DNA from: CAZNVG01 sp964576475
GTDB lineage: Bacteria > Patescibacteriota > Saccharimonadia > Saccharimonadales > CAZNVG01
DNA length: 64,000 nt
Assembly: GCA_964576475.1 (NCBI GenBank)
Contig: CAZNVG010000003.1
Coordinates: forward strand, 24,324-88,323
Reading direction: 5' to 3'
Shown: positions 16,355 through 25,025 of the stretch, piece after piece
Numbering within the stretch: position 1 is the stretch's first letter
Layout of the letters: each line of letters opens with the position of its first letter
Notes under the pieces: model-generated
Told to the model about the DNA's origin: nothing
Seen by the model: only the letters and a program-made list of their open reading frames with translations
Databases searched by the model: none
Position numbers and translations under genes: made by a program

Positions 16355-18232
16355 ACACAAGATGAAGAATTGGACGAAACAGTACCGACACCCGGTACTG
16401 CTTTTAAGCCCGTAAACCAGACAGCAAAAAGTGCATCGGATAAGCAACGCAGCGAAAAGCAATCTACATATTTGTTGATGCCAGGGTTGCCACGGTTTAA
16501 GTGGTCACGCAAGAAAAAACCAGTAACACTGAAGCCTGAGATCGTTGTCTCTGAAGAGCAGAAAGCGCGCGATGAAATGGTACAGAATATTTTTCATCGT
16601 GATGAAATTCTTAAACAGACACGGTTCAAATCTTCGCCGGCAGGGTTCAAAATTAAACCACTCGGACCTGCACCTAAAAACACGAAGCTGCCTATGCGGC
16701 TACTATACGGTGTTTTGACGATTGGCTTCATTCTCGGGGTTGGGCTGCTCATTACATTTTGGATTAAGGGACCTACCAAGAAAGACGAAGTCTCAACAGG
16801 GCAGCCAACTGTCGTGGAGAAAAAGGACATATCACAGCTGAGTGTTGGCATGATTGACGTTGATCTGACTAATTTCTATCCAAACCCGAGCACGTCATTG
16901 GGTGACGTGGACATTAACCGACAAATATTTGAGCCACTTGTCGCAGTAGACATGGGTGGCAAAGCGACTGGTGTGCTTGCGCAGTCTTGGGAGCGAGAGA
17001 ACGATACGACATGGGTATTCACAATTAAATCTAATGTTACATTTCATAGTAAACGTCAGATGACCGCTGAGGATGTAAAGGAAAGCTTGCTTCGTGCAAA
17101 AATAATTACGGGACTGAATATATATGCCGACACGATTAAGTCAGTAGAAGTTGTCAGTGACCAAAAGATTAAGATCCAAACACAGACTACCGATCCGCAG
17201 TTGCTTGTGAAGCTGTCGCGGATTTTTATCTTTGACCAAAAGTCCGACAAGACCATAGACGCCATCAATGGAACAGGGCCATATACGACTACTGCGCTGA
17301 AGTCCGTTGATAATAGTGAGTTGCAACTTGAGGCATTCTCTAACTACCACGGCAGTAAGGTGTATGTTCAGAAACTTACCTTCAAAAGATACGATACAAA
17401 TGATCAGTTGAAAGATGCGCTCCAGAAAAACGAGGTTCAAGTCACTGGTGAGTTGGCAGCGAACGAATTATCTGGAGATCGAGTAAAGCAAATTACAGAA
17501 ACAAAGCTCAAAAACAACACGGCTTATTTCCTCCTTATGAGTTCATCGAGAGTAGCGGCGCCTCTTAATAGTCTCGATATGAGGAAAATAGTGGCTCGAA
17601 GTATCAGTGCATCGAAGCTTATTGAACAGACTAAGCTTCCAGCGGATACGCTCAGTCAATTCGCCCCCAAATCTGTCATTGGATATGACGCCGCCCTATC
17701 TGTGCCTCGTCCAGATGATGTTGCTGCAAAGAAGGACTTTGAGTCTAAGACGGGCGAGAATGGTTTGAGTCTCAAGATGGTATATAGGGAAAGTGACACT
17801 GCACTCGCAGATCGAATTGAACAGCAGCTTAGTAGTATTGGATTCGATATTACTAGCACCGCAAAGCCCGACTCGCAGATTTACGTCGCAGCAAAAACAA
17901 ATAGCTATGACATAGTCCTGTTGCCGTACGTCTATCCGTTCGGTGATATCGCAAATGCAGTTAATGATCTGTTCCTGAAAAACTCAGCAGTAGGCGCAAT
18001 GTATGAAAACTCAGAGGTAGCAAGCACACTGAGCACTTCAAGGAATCAACTCGACGAGAAAACTCGTACCGCGAGTCTTCGTAAGCTCAATAAGTTATTG
18101 GTAGAGTCGGTGGCTGCTGTGCCTATTTTTGAACAAACGACGACACTGTATGCGCCGTCCAATGCCGTGCTTAAACAACAGTACGTAGACGGTTATTTGG
18201 GCGTCTATTTCTCTCAAATTGCTGGCAAATAA
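16355..18232 (+). CDS. Membrane-anchored ABC peptide-binding protein (SBP family 5)
   Basis: At least 625 residues; the true start is lost in the gap, probably three or four codons upstream of TQDEELDET. After a cytoplasmic N-terminal stretch a single membrane segment (LLYGVLTIGFILGVGLLITF) anchors an extracellular family 5 solute-binding domain. Typical features are DINRQIFEPLVAVD, WVFTIKSNVTFH, MTAEDVKESL and GTGPYT. The family binds oligopeptides for uptake by Opp/Dpp transporters. Peptide scavenging suits an organism with poor amino-acid synthesis. The permease and ATPase genes are not in view. Confidence 0.85.
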   Translation, partial: TQDEELDETVPTPGTAFKPVNQTAKSASDKQRSEKQSTYLLMPGLPRFKWSRKKKPVTLKPEIVVSEEQKARDEMVQNIFHRDEILKQTRFKSSPAGFKIKPLGPAPKNTKLPMRLLYGVLTIGFILGVGLLITFWIKGPTKKDEVSTGQPTVVEKKDISQLSVGMIDVDLTNFYPNPSTSLGDVDINRQIFEPLVAVDMGGKATGVLAQSWERENDTTWVFTIKSNVTFHSKRQMTAEDVKESLLRAKIITGLNIYADTIKSVEVVSDQKIKIQTQTTDPQLLVKLSRIFIFDQKSDKTIDAINGTGPYTTTALKSVDNSELQLEAFSNYHGSKVYVQKLTFKRYDTNDQLKDALQKNEVQVTGELAANELSGDRVKQITETKLKNNTAYFLLMSSSRVAAPLNSLDMRKIVARSISASKLIEQTKLPADTLSQFAPKSVIGYDAALSVPRPDDVAAKKDFESKTGENGLSLKMVYRESDTALADRIEQQLSSIGFDITSTAKPDSQIYVAAKTNSYDIVLLPYVYPFGDIANAVNDLFLKNSAVGAMYENSEVASTLSTSRNQLDEKTRTASLRKLNKLLVESVAAVPIFEQTTTLYAPSNAVLKQQYVDGYLGVYFSQIAGK

Positions 18233-18266
18233 AGACCCTAGCTAGCCTAGGTGCTAAAATGAGCCC

Positions 18267-18704
18267 ATGAAAAACCCCGATGTTGAAAACTATCTAAATA
18301 CTATCGCTGAGCCAAGAAGACGCGAAGTAGAAACAGTTAGAGAAGTTATTAGGCAACACCTACCCGCGGGATACGAGGAAAAAATTGAATACGGAATGCT
18401 GAGTTATCAGGTGCCCCTATCGACCTACCCAGATACGTACAACAAAAAGCCGCTTATGTATGCCGCACTTGCTGCTCAGAAAAACCACCTCGCGCTGTAT
18501 CTGTGTAATGTATACGGCTCTGAAGATTTACGACGCAAGCTGGAGAAAGGTTTTTCAGCAGCAGATAAAAAACTTGATATGGGGAAGAGTTGTCTGCGCT
18601 TCCAGACGGCAGACGATCTACCGCTGTCGGTCATTGGAGATATAATTAGCGCTGTACCGATGCAGGAGTATATTGACTATGCAAAAAGCATTCGACGATC
18701 GTAA
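18267..18704 (+). CDS. DUF1801 (YdhG-like) protein
   Basis: 145 residues. Characteristic start VENYLNTIAEPRRREVETVR, then EEKIEYGMLSYQVP and the closing helix typical of DUF1801. Members are small cytoplasmic proteins with an iron-chaperone-like fold; function is uncertain. No Shine-Dalgarno is seen. The end overlaps the start of the deacetylase gene by 26 bp. Confidence 0.88.
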   Translation: MKNPDVENYLNTIAEPRRREVETVREVIRQHLPAGYEEKIEYGMLSYQVPLSTYPDTYNKKPLMYAALAAQKNHLALYLCNVYGSEDLRRKLEKGFSAADKKLDMGKSCLRFQTADDLPLSVIGDIISAVPMQEYIDYAKSIRRS

Positions 18705-19440
18705 GCCCATTAGAGATCCGGCACAAATAAGTTCGCTCGGAACAATACTCTCTGTCTGGGCACACCCTGACGATGAGACATATATGTGTGGTGCGATTAT
18801 GGCGGCAGCGCGCGCTAACGGACAGAGAGTTGTTTGTGTCACGGCAACTAGAGGTGAGGCAGGCTCCCAAAATCTGGAAAAATGGCCTTCAGAAGAGTTG
18901 GCAAAAGTTCGAACTAATGAGCTGGAAACTGCACTGCGAATACTGGGCATAGACGAACACCATTGGCTCGATTACCCGGACGGAGAGTGCTGCAGTCAGG
19001 ATAGCAATAAAGCAGCCCAGCGCATCGCCGATATTATGGAGGCTGTGCGACCAGATACGATATTTACTTTTGGTCGCGACGGAATGACCGGACATCCTGA
19101 TCATCAAATGATGTGCGAGTGGGTGTGTGCTGCGATGCGACTACGATCTGACAAAACTGCGGTTTATCATCCCGTCATGGATCAACGTCAATATGAGGGT
19201 TTTTATAAACGTGCCGATGAGAAGCTTAATATATTCTTTGCAATCGACCGACCACCACTTAAGCAAGATTATGAGTGCGATATTCATTTGCTATTGAACG
19301 GGCCGGAACTACGAGCTAAACGGGAAGCTATACGCGCAATGCCGAGTCAAACAGAAATGTTGCATGAATTATTCACCGATGAGGAGTTAGATGCCGCACT
19401 TGGTACCGAGGCCTTTATTTTGAGCGATGAGCACCTTTGA
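18679..19440 (+). CDS. PIG-L/LmbE family zinc deacetylase
   Basis: 253 residues from ATG 18679; a TTG two codons earlier is better spaced from GGAG and may be the real start. Zinc site AHPDDE with the later His in GHPDHQMM. The family removes N-acetyl groups from GlcNAc-linked substrates (GlcNAc-PI, mycothiol or bacillithiol precursors, antibiotics). An inositol-phosphate synthase is encoded at 47397, so an inositol-glycoside substrate is possible but unproven. Confidence 0.88.
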   Translation: MQKAFDDRKPIRDPAQISSLGTILSVWAHPDDETYMCGAIMAAARANGQRVVCVTATRGEAGSQNLEKWPSEELAKVRTNELETALRILGIDEHHWLDYPDGECCSQDSNKAAQRIADIMEAVRPDTIFTFGRDGMTGHPDHQMMCEWVCAAMRLRSDKTAVYHPVMDQRQYEGFYKRADEKLNIFFAIDRPPLKQDYECDIHLLLNGPELRAKREAIRAMPSQTEMLHELFTDEELDAALGTEAFILSDEHL

Positions 19441-20131
19441 GATAAGTCGCTCTTTCTTCTTTTGAGAAATGCTCGATAGCGTATCGAAGAGTTGTTCTCG
19501 GCAGTTGGTCATAGTATTCGTCAAGAAATGTTTCAAGTGCCTCGCGACTGCAGCGCTTTCCGATTTCTCGTAGCATCCAACCGACAGCTTTATGTATAAG
19601 GTCCTCTCGATCGTTTAATAGTAGAGGTGCAATTTGTAATGCGAGCTTAGGGTCACCTCTGCCAATACCATAGAAACACGACAGGATGGCGATGCGTCGA
19701 TCCCACAGGCTGCTCGAGTGTGCAAGCGTAAATATAATGTCCTTAGATTTGTCATATGTCCAAGCGCCTACAATCTTGTGGGCTGAACTGTCAACGAGAT
19801 CCCAATTATTGACACGAGATTTGTTCTTCAGGTATGCATTGTAGATACGCTCCTTGCCAGCATCATCACTTCGAGAAAACTGATATACCCAAATAAGTAC
19901 TGCGCAGAGTCGTGCTTCGTGCCAGTTTGATTGAAGAAGTAACGCAACTTCTTGAATTGAGAGGTCTTTGGCTAGCTTTGCCACGGCACGCGTTTGTGGC
20001 ACGCTGAGTCCCAGAAACTGGTCACCGTAGCCGTATTGACCCTCACCAGTCTTGAAGAACCAAGCAGCGTTTTCTGCTCGCATTGGATCGCTTGATTTTT
20101 CTAATAACTCTAGAACCTGTACGCTAGTCAT
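19415..20131 (-). CDS. AlkD-like DNA alkylation repair (HEAT-like) protein
   Basis: 238 residues, all helical, in the HEAT-like repeat pattern of AlkC/AlkD glycosylases. Landmarks are FFKTGEGQYGYGDQFLGLSVP, NNWDLVDSSAHKIVG, LWDRRIAILS and HKAVGWMLREIGKR. AlkD excises bulky or cationic N3/N7-alkyl purines without base flipping. The Asp and Trp of the family's active cleft appear conserved (NWDLVD). It overlaps the deacetylase gene by 26 bp tail-to-tail and the next minus-strand gene by 4 bp. Confidence 0.9.
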   Translation of the reverse strand: MTSVQVLELLEKSSDPMRAENAAWFFKTGEGQYGYGDQFLGLSVPQTRAVAKLAKDLSIQEVALLLQSNWHEARLCAVLIWVYQFSRSDDAGKERIYNAYLKNKSRVNNWDLVDSSAHKIVGAWTYDKSKDIIFTLAHSSSLWDRRIAILSCFYGIGRGDPKLALQIAPLLLNDREDLIHKAVGWMLREIGKRCSREALETFLDEYYDQLPRTTLRYAIEHFSKEERATYLKGAHRSK

Positions 20132-20679
20132 GACTTGGGGCGTGGTTCTGTGTAGAGTATTGCTCCGTAGCTCGTAAGTAAGACTAATCCTAGTGTCGCA
20201 ATGATGAGTGATCGCGACGCGGCAATATTTTTTTCAATCTCGCGCAAATTACGTACCGCAATTATGTAACCAGTGCCAGATCGATACTTTATGACTGTAG
20301 CGAGCCGAATATTGTCTTGTGGCTGCCACGTAATTCTGTTTTCTCCATTCTTCTTTGCGAAATCGAGTGCGCCTTTGGGTGGGGAAATATTCTCGTTTCC
20401 TAGGCTCGCTTCGGAACTAATAAGTTTTTGAGAGTCATCCATTAAAATAACTGCCGGACTGAGACTGCGCTCGATATCGGTTTTTTGGCTGAACTGTGAT
20501 TGCGCGATTGCTAAATCGTCTGCTAAAGATATGTCGCTAACAATTTTCTCGAGATCTTCGTTCGCACTGAGTCGTAGTGTTTGAAGATTCAGCGCGTAAA
20601 CGCCACCCAGTAAAACAGCGCCTACCAGCGCAAATGGTAGCCAACGAAGCAGTATCTTTTTCGAAATTAATGTATGCAT
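20128..20679 (-). CDS. Two-pass membrane protein with extracytoplasmic sensor-like domain
   Basis: 183 residues: membrane segment near 12-30, an extracytoplasmic region of about 120 residues, second segment near 153-172, short tail. This is the layout of a receptor input domain (CACHE-like size) without an output domain. No catalytic motif. Its end overlaps the AlkD-like start by 4 bp, so the two are translated together. Role unknown. Confidence 0.7.
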   Translation of the reverse strand: MHTLISKKILLRWLPFALVGAVLLGGVYALNLQTLRLSANEDLEKIVSDISLADDLAIAQSQFSQKTDIERSLSPAVILMDDSQKLISSEASLGNENISPPKGALDFAKKNGENRITWQPQDNIRLATVIKYRSGTGYIIAVRNLREIEKNIAASRSLIIATLGLVLLTSYGAILYTEPRPKS

Positions 20680-20698
20680 TGCAACCTCGTGTGTTTAA

Positions 20699-21973
20699 TT
20701 ATACGCCCAATTGTTTAGCATGCCACAGCTCAGGAACAAGCTCACTGATGCGCAATAGCTCATTGTATTTGGCTACTCGTTCACTTCGTGACATAGAGCC
20801 GGTTTTAATCTGTCCGCAGCCAAGTCCGACAGCCAGGTGAGCTATTGTAGTGTCTTCGGTTTCCCCTGAACGGTGCGACATGATAGTATTCCAGCCCGCT
20901 TCTTGTGCCATAGAGACCGCAGCGATTGTTTCAGTAAGCGTGCCAATCTGATTTGGCTTAATCAAGATGGCGTTAGCCGCTTTTTGTGTGATCGCTTTTG
21001 TAAGCAGTGACGTATTTGTAACCAGCAAATCATCGCCAACAATTTGAAGCGAGGGATCCGCCTGTGCGGTCATCTTTATCCAGTTTTCCCAATCGTCCTC
21101 ACCTAGAGGGTCTTCGATCGAAATGATCGGATATTTTTGCATCAGCGATGTATAGCGCGCCACAAGCTTGTCGGCGTTAAGTGTCTGATTTTCGGTAGCT
21201 AGATGGTATGAGTTATCAACAAGCAGTTCGCTGGCGGCAACATCGAGTGCGATATACACATCAGACCCCGGGGAATAACCACTTGACTCTATTGCTTGCA
21301 TGATGAGATCGAGCGCCTCTGCATTACCGCTCTTAACGTGAGGTGCGTATCCTCCTTCGTCGCCGACAGTAGTAGCATAACCCTCTTTTTCAAGTACGCG
21401 CCCTAAGGCGTGGAAAATCTCTGCGCCCATACGAACTGCTTCGGGCATCGTGCGAGCACGCGATGGAACAATCATGAATTCTTGAATATCTGTTGAGCCT
21501 GCAGCGTGCTTACCACCATTTATGATGTTTATCATGGGCATCGGGAGAATAGGAGTCGCAGAGCTATGGAGTTCTTGCACGTATGCATACAATGCTTTTC
21601 CTTGACTGTGTGCGGCCGCCTTTGCAATTGCCAGTGAAACCGCAAGCAGTGCATTTGCGCCCAACGTTGATTTATCGTCACTACCATCAAGTTGAATGAG
21701 ACGAGCATCAATTGCACTTTGATCGAGCGCGTTGTCGCCAACTAGCTCTTGCCTGATTATTGAGTTGACGTTCTTTACGGCTTTAGTGACACCCTTACCG
21801 TCGAAAGCTGGACTGCCGTCGCGTAACTCATGAGCTTCATGGGAACCGGTTGAAGCACCCGAGGGTACCGCAGCACGACCCATATGTCCGTCTTCTAAGG
21901 TGACTTCTGCTTCTACTGTTGGATTGCCTCGAGAGTCTATAATCTGTCGAGCAAATAAGCGTCGTATATGCAT
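20699..21973 (-). CDS. eno: Enolase
   Basis: 424 residues, full length. Converts 2-phosphoglycerate to phosphoenolpyruvate. Signature motifs are present: IDSRGNPTVEAEV at the N-terminus, GASTGSHEAHELRDG, SIEDPLGEDDW, the catalytic Lys in ILIKPNQIGTLTET, SHRSGETEDTTI and GQIKTGSMSRSER. TATAAG lies 3 nt before the ATG with no Shine-Dalgarno. Adjacent, in the opposite orientation, to the dehydrogenase and phosphoglycerate mutase genes, forming a small lower-glycolysis cluster. Confidence 0.97.
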   Translation of the reverse strand: MHIRRLFARQIIDSRGNPTVEAEVTLEDGHMGRAAVPSGASTGSHEAHELRDGSPAFDGKGVTKAVKNVNSIIRQELVGDNALDQSAIDARLIQLDGSDDKSTLGANALLAVSLAIAKAAAHSQGKALYAYVQELHSSATPILPMPMINIINGGKHAAGSTDIQEFMIVPSRARTMPEAVRMGAEIFHALGRVLEKEGYATTVGDEGGYAPHVKSGNAEALDLIMQAIESSGYSPGSDVYIALDVAASELLVDNSYHLATENQTLNADKLVARYTSLMQKYPIISIEDPLGEDDWENWIKMTAQADPSLQIVGDDLLVTNTSLLTKAITQKAANAILIKPNQIGTLTETIAAVSMAQEAGWNTIMSHRSGETEDTTIAHLAVGLGCGQIKTGSMSRSERVAKYNELLRISELVPELWHAKQLGV

Positions 21974-22019
21974 ACGCTTATAATGTCATAACTTGCATGC
22001 TTTGTGCCATAATTGAGGC

Positions 22020-23027
22020 ATGATTGTATTTTATGATGTTAACGAAAGAGATCGAGAACAGCTACAAACTAGCGCTGCGCAATTGATTGCAGGGGAACAA
22101 ATCGAATACATAGCTGACGAACTGCGCGAAGATACGGTGCGCCCAGACGCCTCAGTAATATCGGTCTTTGTGTCGAGTCAGGTCGACGCCAGTACATTGG
22201 AGAAGATGCCTAATCTCAAACACATCGCTTGTCGCTCAACAGGATTCAACAACATAGACCTTGATGCTGCTCGATCAAAACAGATATCAGTCAGTAACGT
22301 TGCTGGTTATGGTGAAGATACTGTCGCTGAGTATACGTTTGGTCTGATATTAAGCTTGACCCGTAGGCTACCAGAAGCCATAGCCGCAGCGCATAGCGGT
22401 GTCATCTCAAGTGATAGTACTGGCATTGATCTCGCGGGAAAAACAATCGGTATTATCGGAACTGGTCGAATTGGTAAGAGAGTTGCTGCGATTGCCCGTG
22501 GATTTGCCATGAATGTGTTGGCATACGATGTATATCAAGATAGTGCCGCACAGGAGCAGTTAGGCTTTCAGTACACCGACCTCGATCAGGTGTTGAGTAT
22601 GAGCGATATTGTGACTCTGCACATTCCGTATACCGAACAAAACAATCATATGATTAATGCCGAGAAGCTCGCAAAGATGAAACACAGCGCGTATCTCATC
22701 AACACAGCGCGCGGAGAGCTGATTGATACGACAGCATTGATTAACGTATTGCAAGACGGCGCGCTAGCTGGTGCCGCATTGGATGTGCTGGAAGGGGAGC
22801 AGCTTATCGACCGCGCAGAGGAGTTGGTGCTGCTACGCAGTGCGCAACTGGATCCTGAATCGCTGAAGCATAGCCTAGAGATTAACGTACTACGACAAAT
22901 GTCGAATGTTATCGTTACAAAGCACAATGCATACAATTCAATCGAGGCGATAAACCGTATCAACACAACAACCGTTAGTAATATTTCGGCATTTCTAGCT
23001 GGCCGCACTGAGAATATAGTGTCATGA
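22020..23027 (+). CDS. D-isomer 2-hydroxyacid dehydrogenase (D-lactate dehydrogenase-like)
   Basis: 335 residues. Rossmann motif GIIGTGRIGKRVAAIARGF, substrate Arg in NTARGELIDT, catalytic His in VTKHNAYNS. The pattern fits D-lactate dehydrogenases, which would regenerate NAD+ in a fermentative cell; other 2-hydroxyacids are possible. CATAAT lies 6 nt before the ATG (leaderless). The stop overlaps the phosphoglycerate mutase start by 4 bp. Confidence 0.88.
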   Translation: MIVFYDVNERDREQLQTSAAQLIAGEQIEYIADELREDTVRPDASVISVFVSSQVDASTLEKMPNLKHIACRSTGFNNIDLDAARSKQISVSNVAGYGEDTVAEYTFGLILSLTRRLPEAIAAAHSGVISSDSTGIDLAGKTIGIIGTGRIGKRVAAIARGFAMNVLAYDVYQDSAAQEQLGFQYTDLDQVLSMSDIVTLHIPYTEQNNHMINAEKLAKMKHSAYLINTARGELIDTTALINVLQDGALAGAALDVLEGEQLIDRAEELVLLRSAQLDPESLKHSLEINVLRQMSNVIVTKHNAYNSIEAINRINTTTVSNISAFLAGRTENIVS

Positions 23028-23659
23028 GCGGCCGGCTAATAATTATTCGTCATGCGGAGTCTGAATGGAACGCGCTCGGAAAGTGGACCGGTACGACCGA
23101 TGTGCATCTCAGCGAAAAAGGATTCAGAGAATCGGCAAGGCTCGGACATGCGATTGAAGATCTACCGATTGATCAGGCCTATTGTTCTCAGCAAATTCGC
23201 ACACTTGAGACACTGGAAACCATATTGGATGCCAGTGGGAAGATAGCAGTGCCGTTTGAGCGGTCTGCCGCATTAAATGAGCGCGATTATGGTGTCTATA
23301 CTGGCAAAAACAAATGGGAAGTAAAGCAGGAGATTGGCGAGGAAGCGTTTAACAAGCTGCGACGCGAGTGGGACTATCCAGTCCCAGATGGTGAAACATT
23401 GAAAGACGTATCTAAACGGGTAGTACGCTTCTATCAGGATACTGTCGTTCCGCGGCTCTCGGCTGGTCATCATGTACTACTCGTCGCTCATGGAAACTCT
23501 ATTCGAGCGCTAGTTAAGTATATTGAATCTATCAGCGACGAAGACGTTGCTAGTTTAGAAATGATATTCGGAACAGTATTGCTATATCATGTGGATGAAA
23601 AGGGGATGATGCTCGATAAGGATGAGCGTAAAATCGAAACGGAGTTACCGCCCGCCTAA
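23024..23659 (+). CDS. Phosphoglycerate mutase, histidine phosphatase type
   Basis: 211 residues. N-terminal LIIIRHAESEWNALGKWTG with the phospho-His, the acidic ALNERDYGVYTGKNK motif of cofactor-dependent mutases, and the second His in LVAHGNSIRALVKYI. The length is slightly below GpmA (about 230-250), but the mutase-specific central region is kept. With enolase and the hydroxyacid dehydrogenase next door, a glycolytic role is likely. Confidence 0.88.
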   Translation: MSGRLIIIRHAESEWNALGKWTGTTDVHLSEKGFRESARLGHAIEDLPIDQAYCSQQIRTLETLETILDASGKIAVPFERSAALNERDYGVYTGKNKWEVKQEIGEEAFNKLRREWDYPVPDGETLKDVSKRVVRFYQDTVVPRLSAGHHVLLVAHGNSIRALVKYIESISDEDVASLEMIFGTVLLYHVDEKGMMLDKDERKIETELPPA

Positions 23660-25002
23660 AGCTGTGACTCGCGAAGTCCAATGTCGCTTCGATAATGCTT
23701 GCCTTCAAACTGCAATATACTGGCGGCGCTATAAGCGCGGTCTCTAGCTTGCGCGAGGTTTTTCCCCACAGCCGTTACGTCGAGCACTCGCCCACCGTCG
23801 GTTAGAAGAGTGCCGTTGACTTTTTTGGCGCCAGCCCAAAACAGTTCCACGCCGGGTACTTTGCTTGCTTCATCTATACCACGTATAACTTTGCCGAGCT
23901 CATATTCGTTTGGGTAGCCATGAGAACATAGCACGACGTCGATAGCGACATCATCAGTCCATGTAATGTCGACATCGGCGAGTTTCCCGCAGACACTAGC
24001 AACGATAATCTCAAGCAAGTCGCTATCAAGCCGGCGGAGATGTGTTTGCATTTCAGGATTCCCGGGGCGCGTATTGTACTCAACCACTGCCAGTCCATTT
24101 GCTTGTTCCATAATTCCTGGATACAGAATGCCGGAGTTGAATGCATGGCCATGCTTCCTAAGCACCGCAAGAATAGGCTCGCTTACGGTGCGTCGAGCGA
24201 TGTCTATTACTGTCGTATCGAAGTCTTTTTCACCGAAAAGAATTCGTGGAGCGACAACGCCAACACCGCCGGTCATTGGACCGGTGTCGTCATCGTATAT
24301 GCGTTTATGATCAATTGAAGCGGGGAAAGACCTGATTGTGTTTCTGTCTACCCATTCGTGTTGTGAAAATTCACGCCCAACGAGTAACTCCTCAATAATG
24401 ACAGGTCCAGTCGCCGGACCGTACATCCCACCAAACATGGCATCAATAAGTTTGTGGGCGGCGGCGGGAGTATCAGCTTGCTCAGCTGCTTTACCCTTGG
24501 CCGGCCAGCTAGCCTTCACGTATACGGGCCACTCTTGATGCGATTCAATGTACATATGAGCAGTACTTGCGTCGGTGAAATCATTATAGGCAGCGGTTGC
24601 CACACCAGCCTCTTGCATTAGTAGCTTTGCAAATTTTTTTGAGCTTTCAAGCTGGGCAGAACCTTTGTCAGCGCCCCACGTGGCTACGCCAGCCTCCATA
24701 AGGGAATCTACAAGTCCGGCAGCGAGCCAATGATCCTGCGAAACAACAGCGAGGTCGATATTTTCGTCCGTTGCATAGCGTGTTAATGCTTTGCAGTCGA
24801 CTTCGATGTCATTGGTGAGTATGGAGCTGACATCGTGTGCATTGAGGTCTTCAGGTAGTTGCTTTGTTGCTGCAAGTGATCCTATACGACTCGCCTGTGC
24901 GAGCTTCCATGTAATCGCATGTTCACGCCCGCCATCACCGACAACCATGACGTTGATAGTATCCAGCTCTTCTAATCGCTCGTAATTCAATGATGGCTGC
25001 AT
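23656..25002 (-). CDS. purD: Phosphoribosylamine-glycine ligase
   Basis: 448 residues, ATP-grasp fold. The N-terminal VMVVGDGGREHAITWKL and internal GREFSQHEW, PMTGGVGVVAP, GILYPGIM and EYNTRPGNPEMQ are PurD hallmarks. Catalyses the second step of purine synthesis. No other pur gene is in the window, which is odd for a lineage that usually lacks de novo purine synthesis. The start at 25002 has TATACA upstream and no Shine-Dalgarno; Met at 24948 is an alternative. Its stop overlaps the mutase by 4 bp. Confidence 0.9.
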   Translation of the reverse strand: MQPSLNYERLEELDTINVMVVGDGGREHAITWKLAQASRIGSLAATKQLPEDLNAHDVSSILTNDIEVDCKALTRYATDENIDLAVVSQDHWLAAGLVDSLMEAGVATWGADKGSAQLESSKKFAKLLMQEAGVATAAYNDFTDASTAHMYIESHQEWPVYVKASWPAKGKAAEQADTPAAAHKLIDAMFGGMYGPATGPVIIEELLVGREFSQHEWVDRNTIRSFPASIDHKRIYDDDTGPMTGGVGVVAPRILFGEKDFDTTVIDIARRTVSEPILAVLRKHGHAFNSGILYPGIMEQANGLAVVEYNTRPGNPEMQTHLRRLDSDLLEIIVASVCGKLADVDITWTDDVAIDVVLCSHGYPNEYELGKVIRGIDEASKVPGVELFWAGAKKVNGTLLTDGGRVLDVTAVGKNLAQARDRAYSAASILQFEGKHYRSDIGLRESQL

Positions 25003-25025
25003 ACTCTGTATAGTGACATAATACT

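Noticed and set aside
16274..16370. Programmed frameshift in the peptide-binding protein
   Set aside because: The frame change coincides with the N run and a repeated N-terminal region, so an assembly gap explains it.
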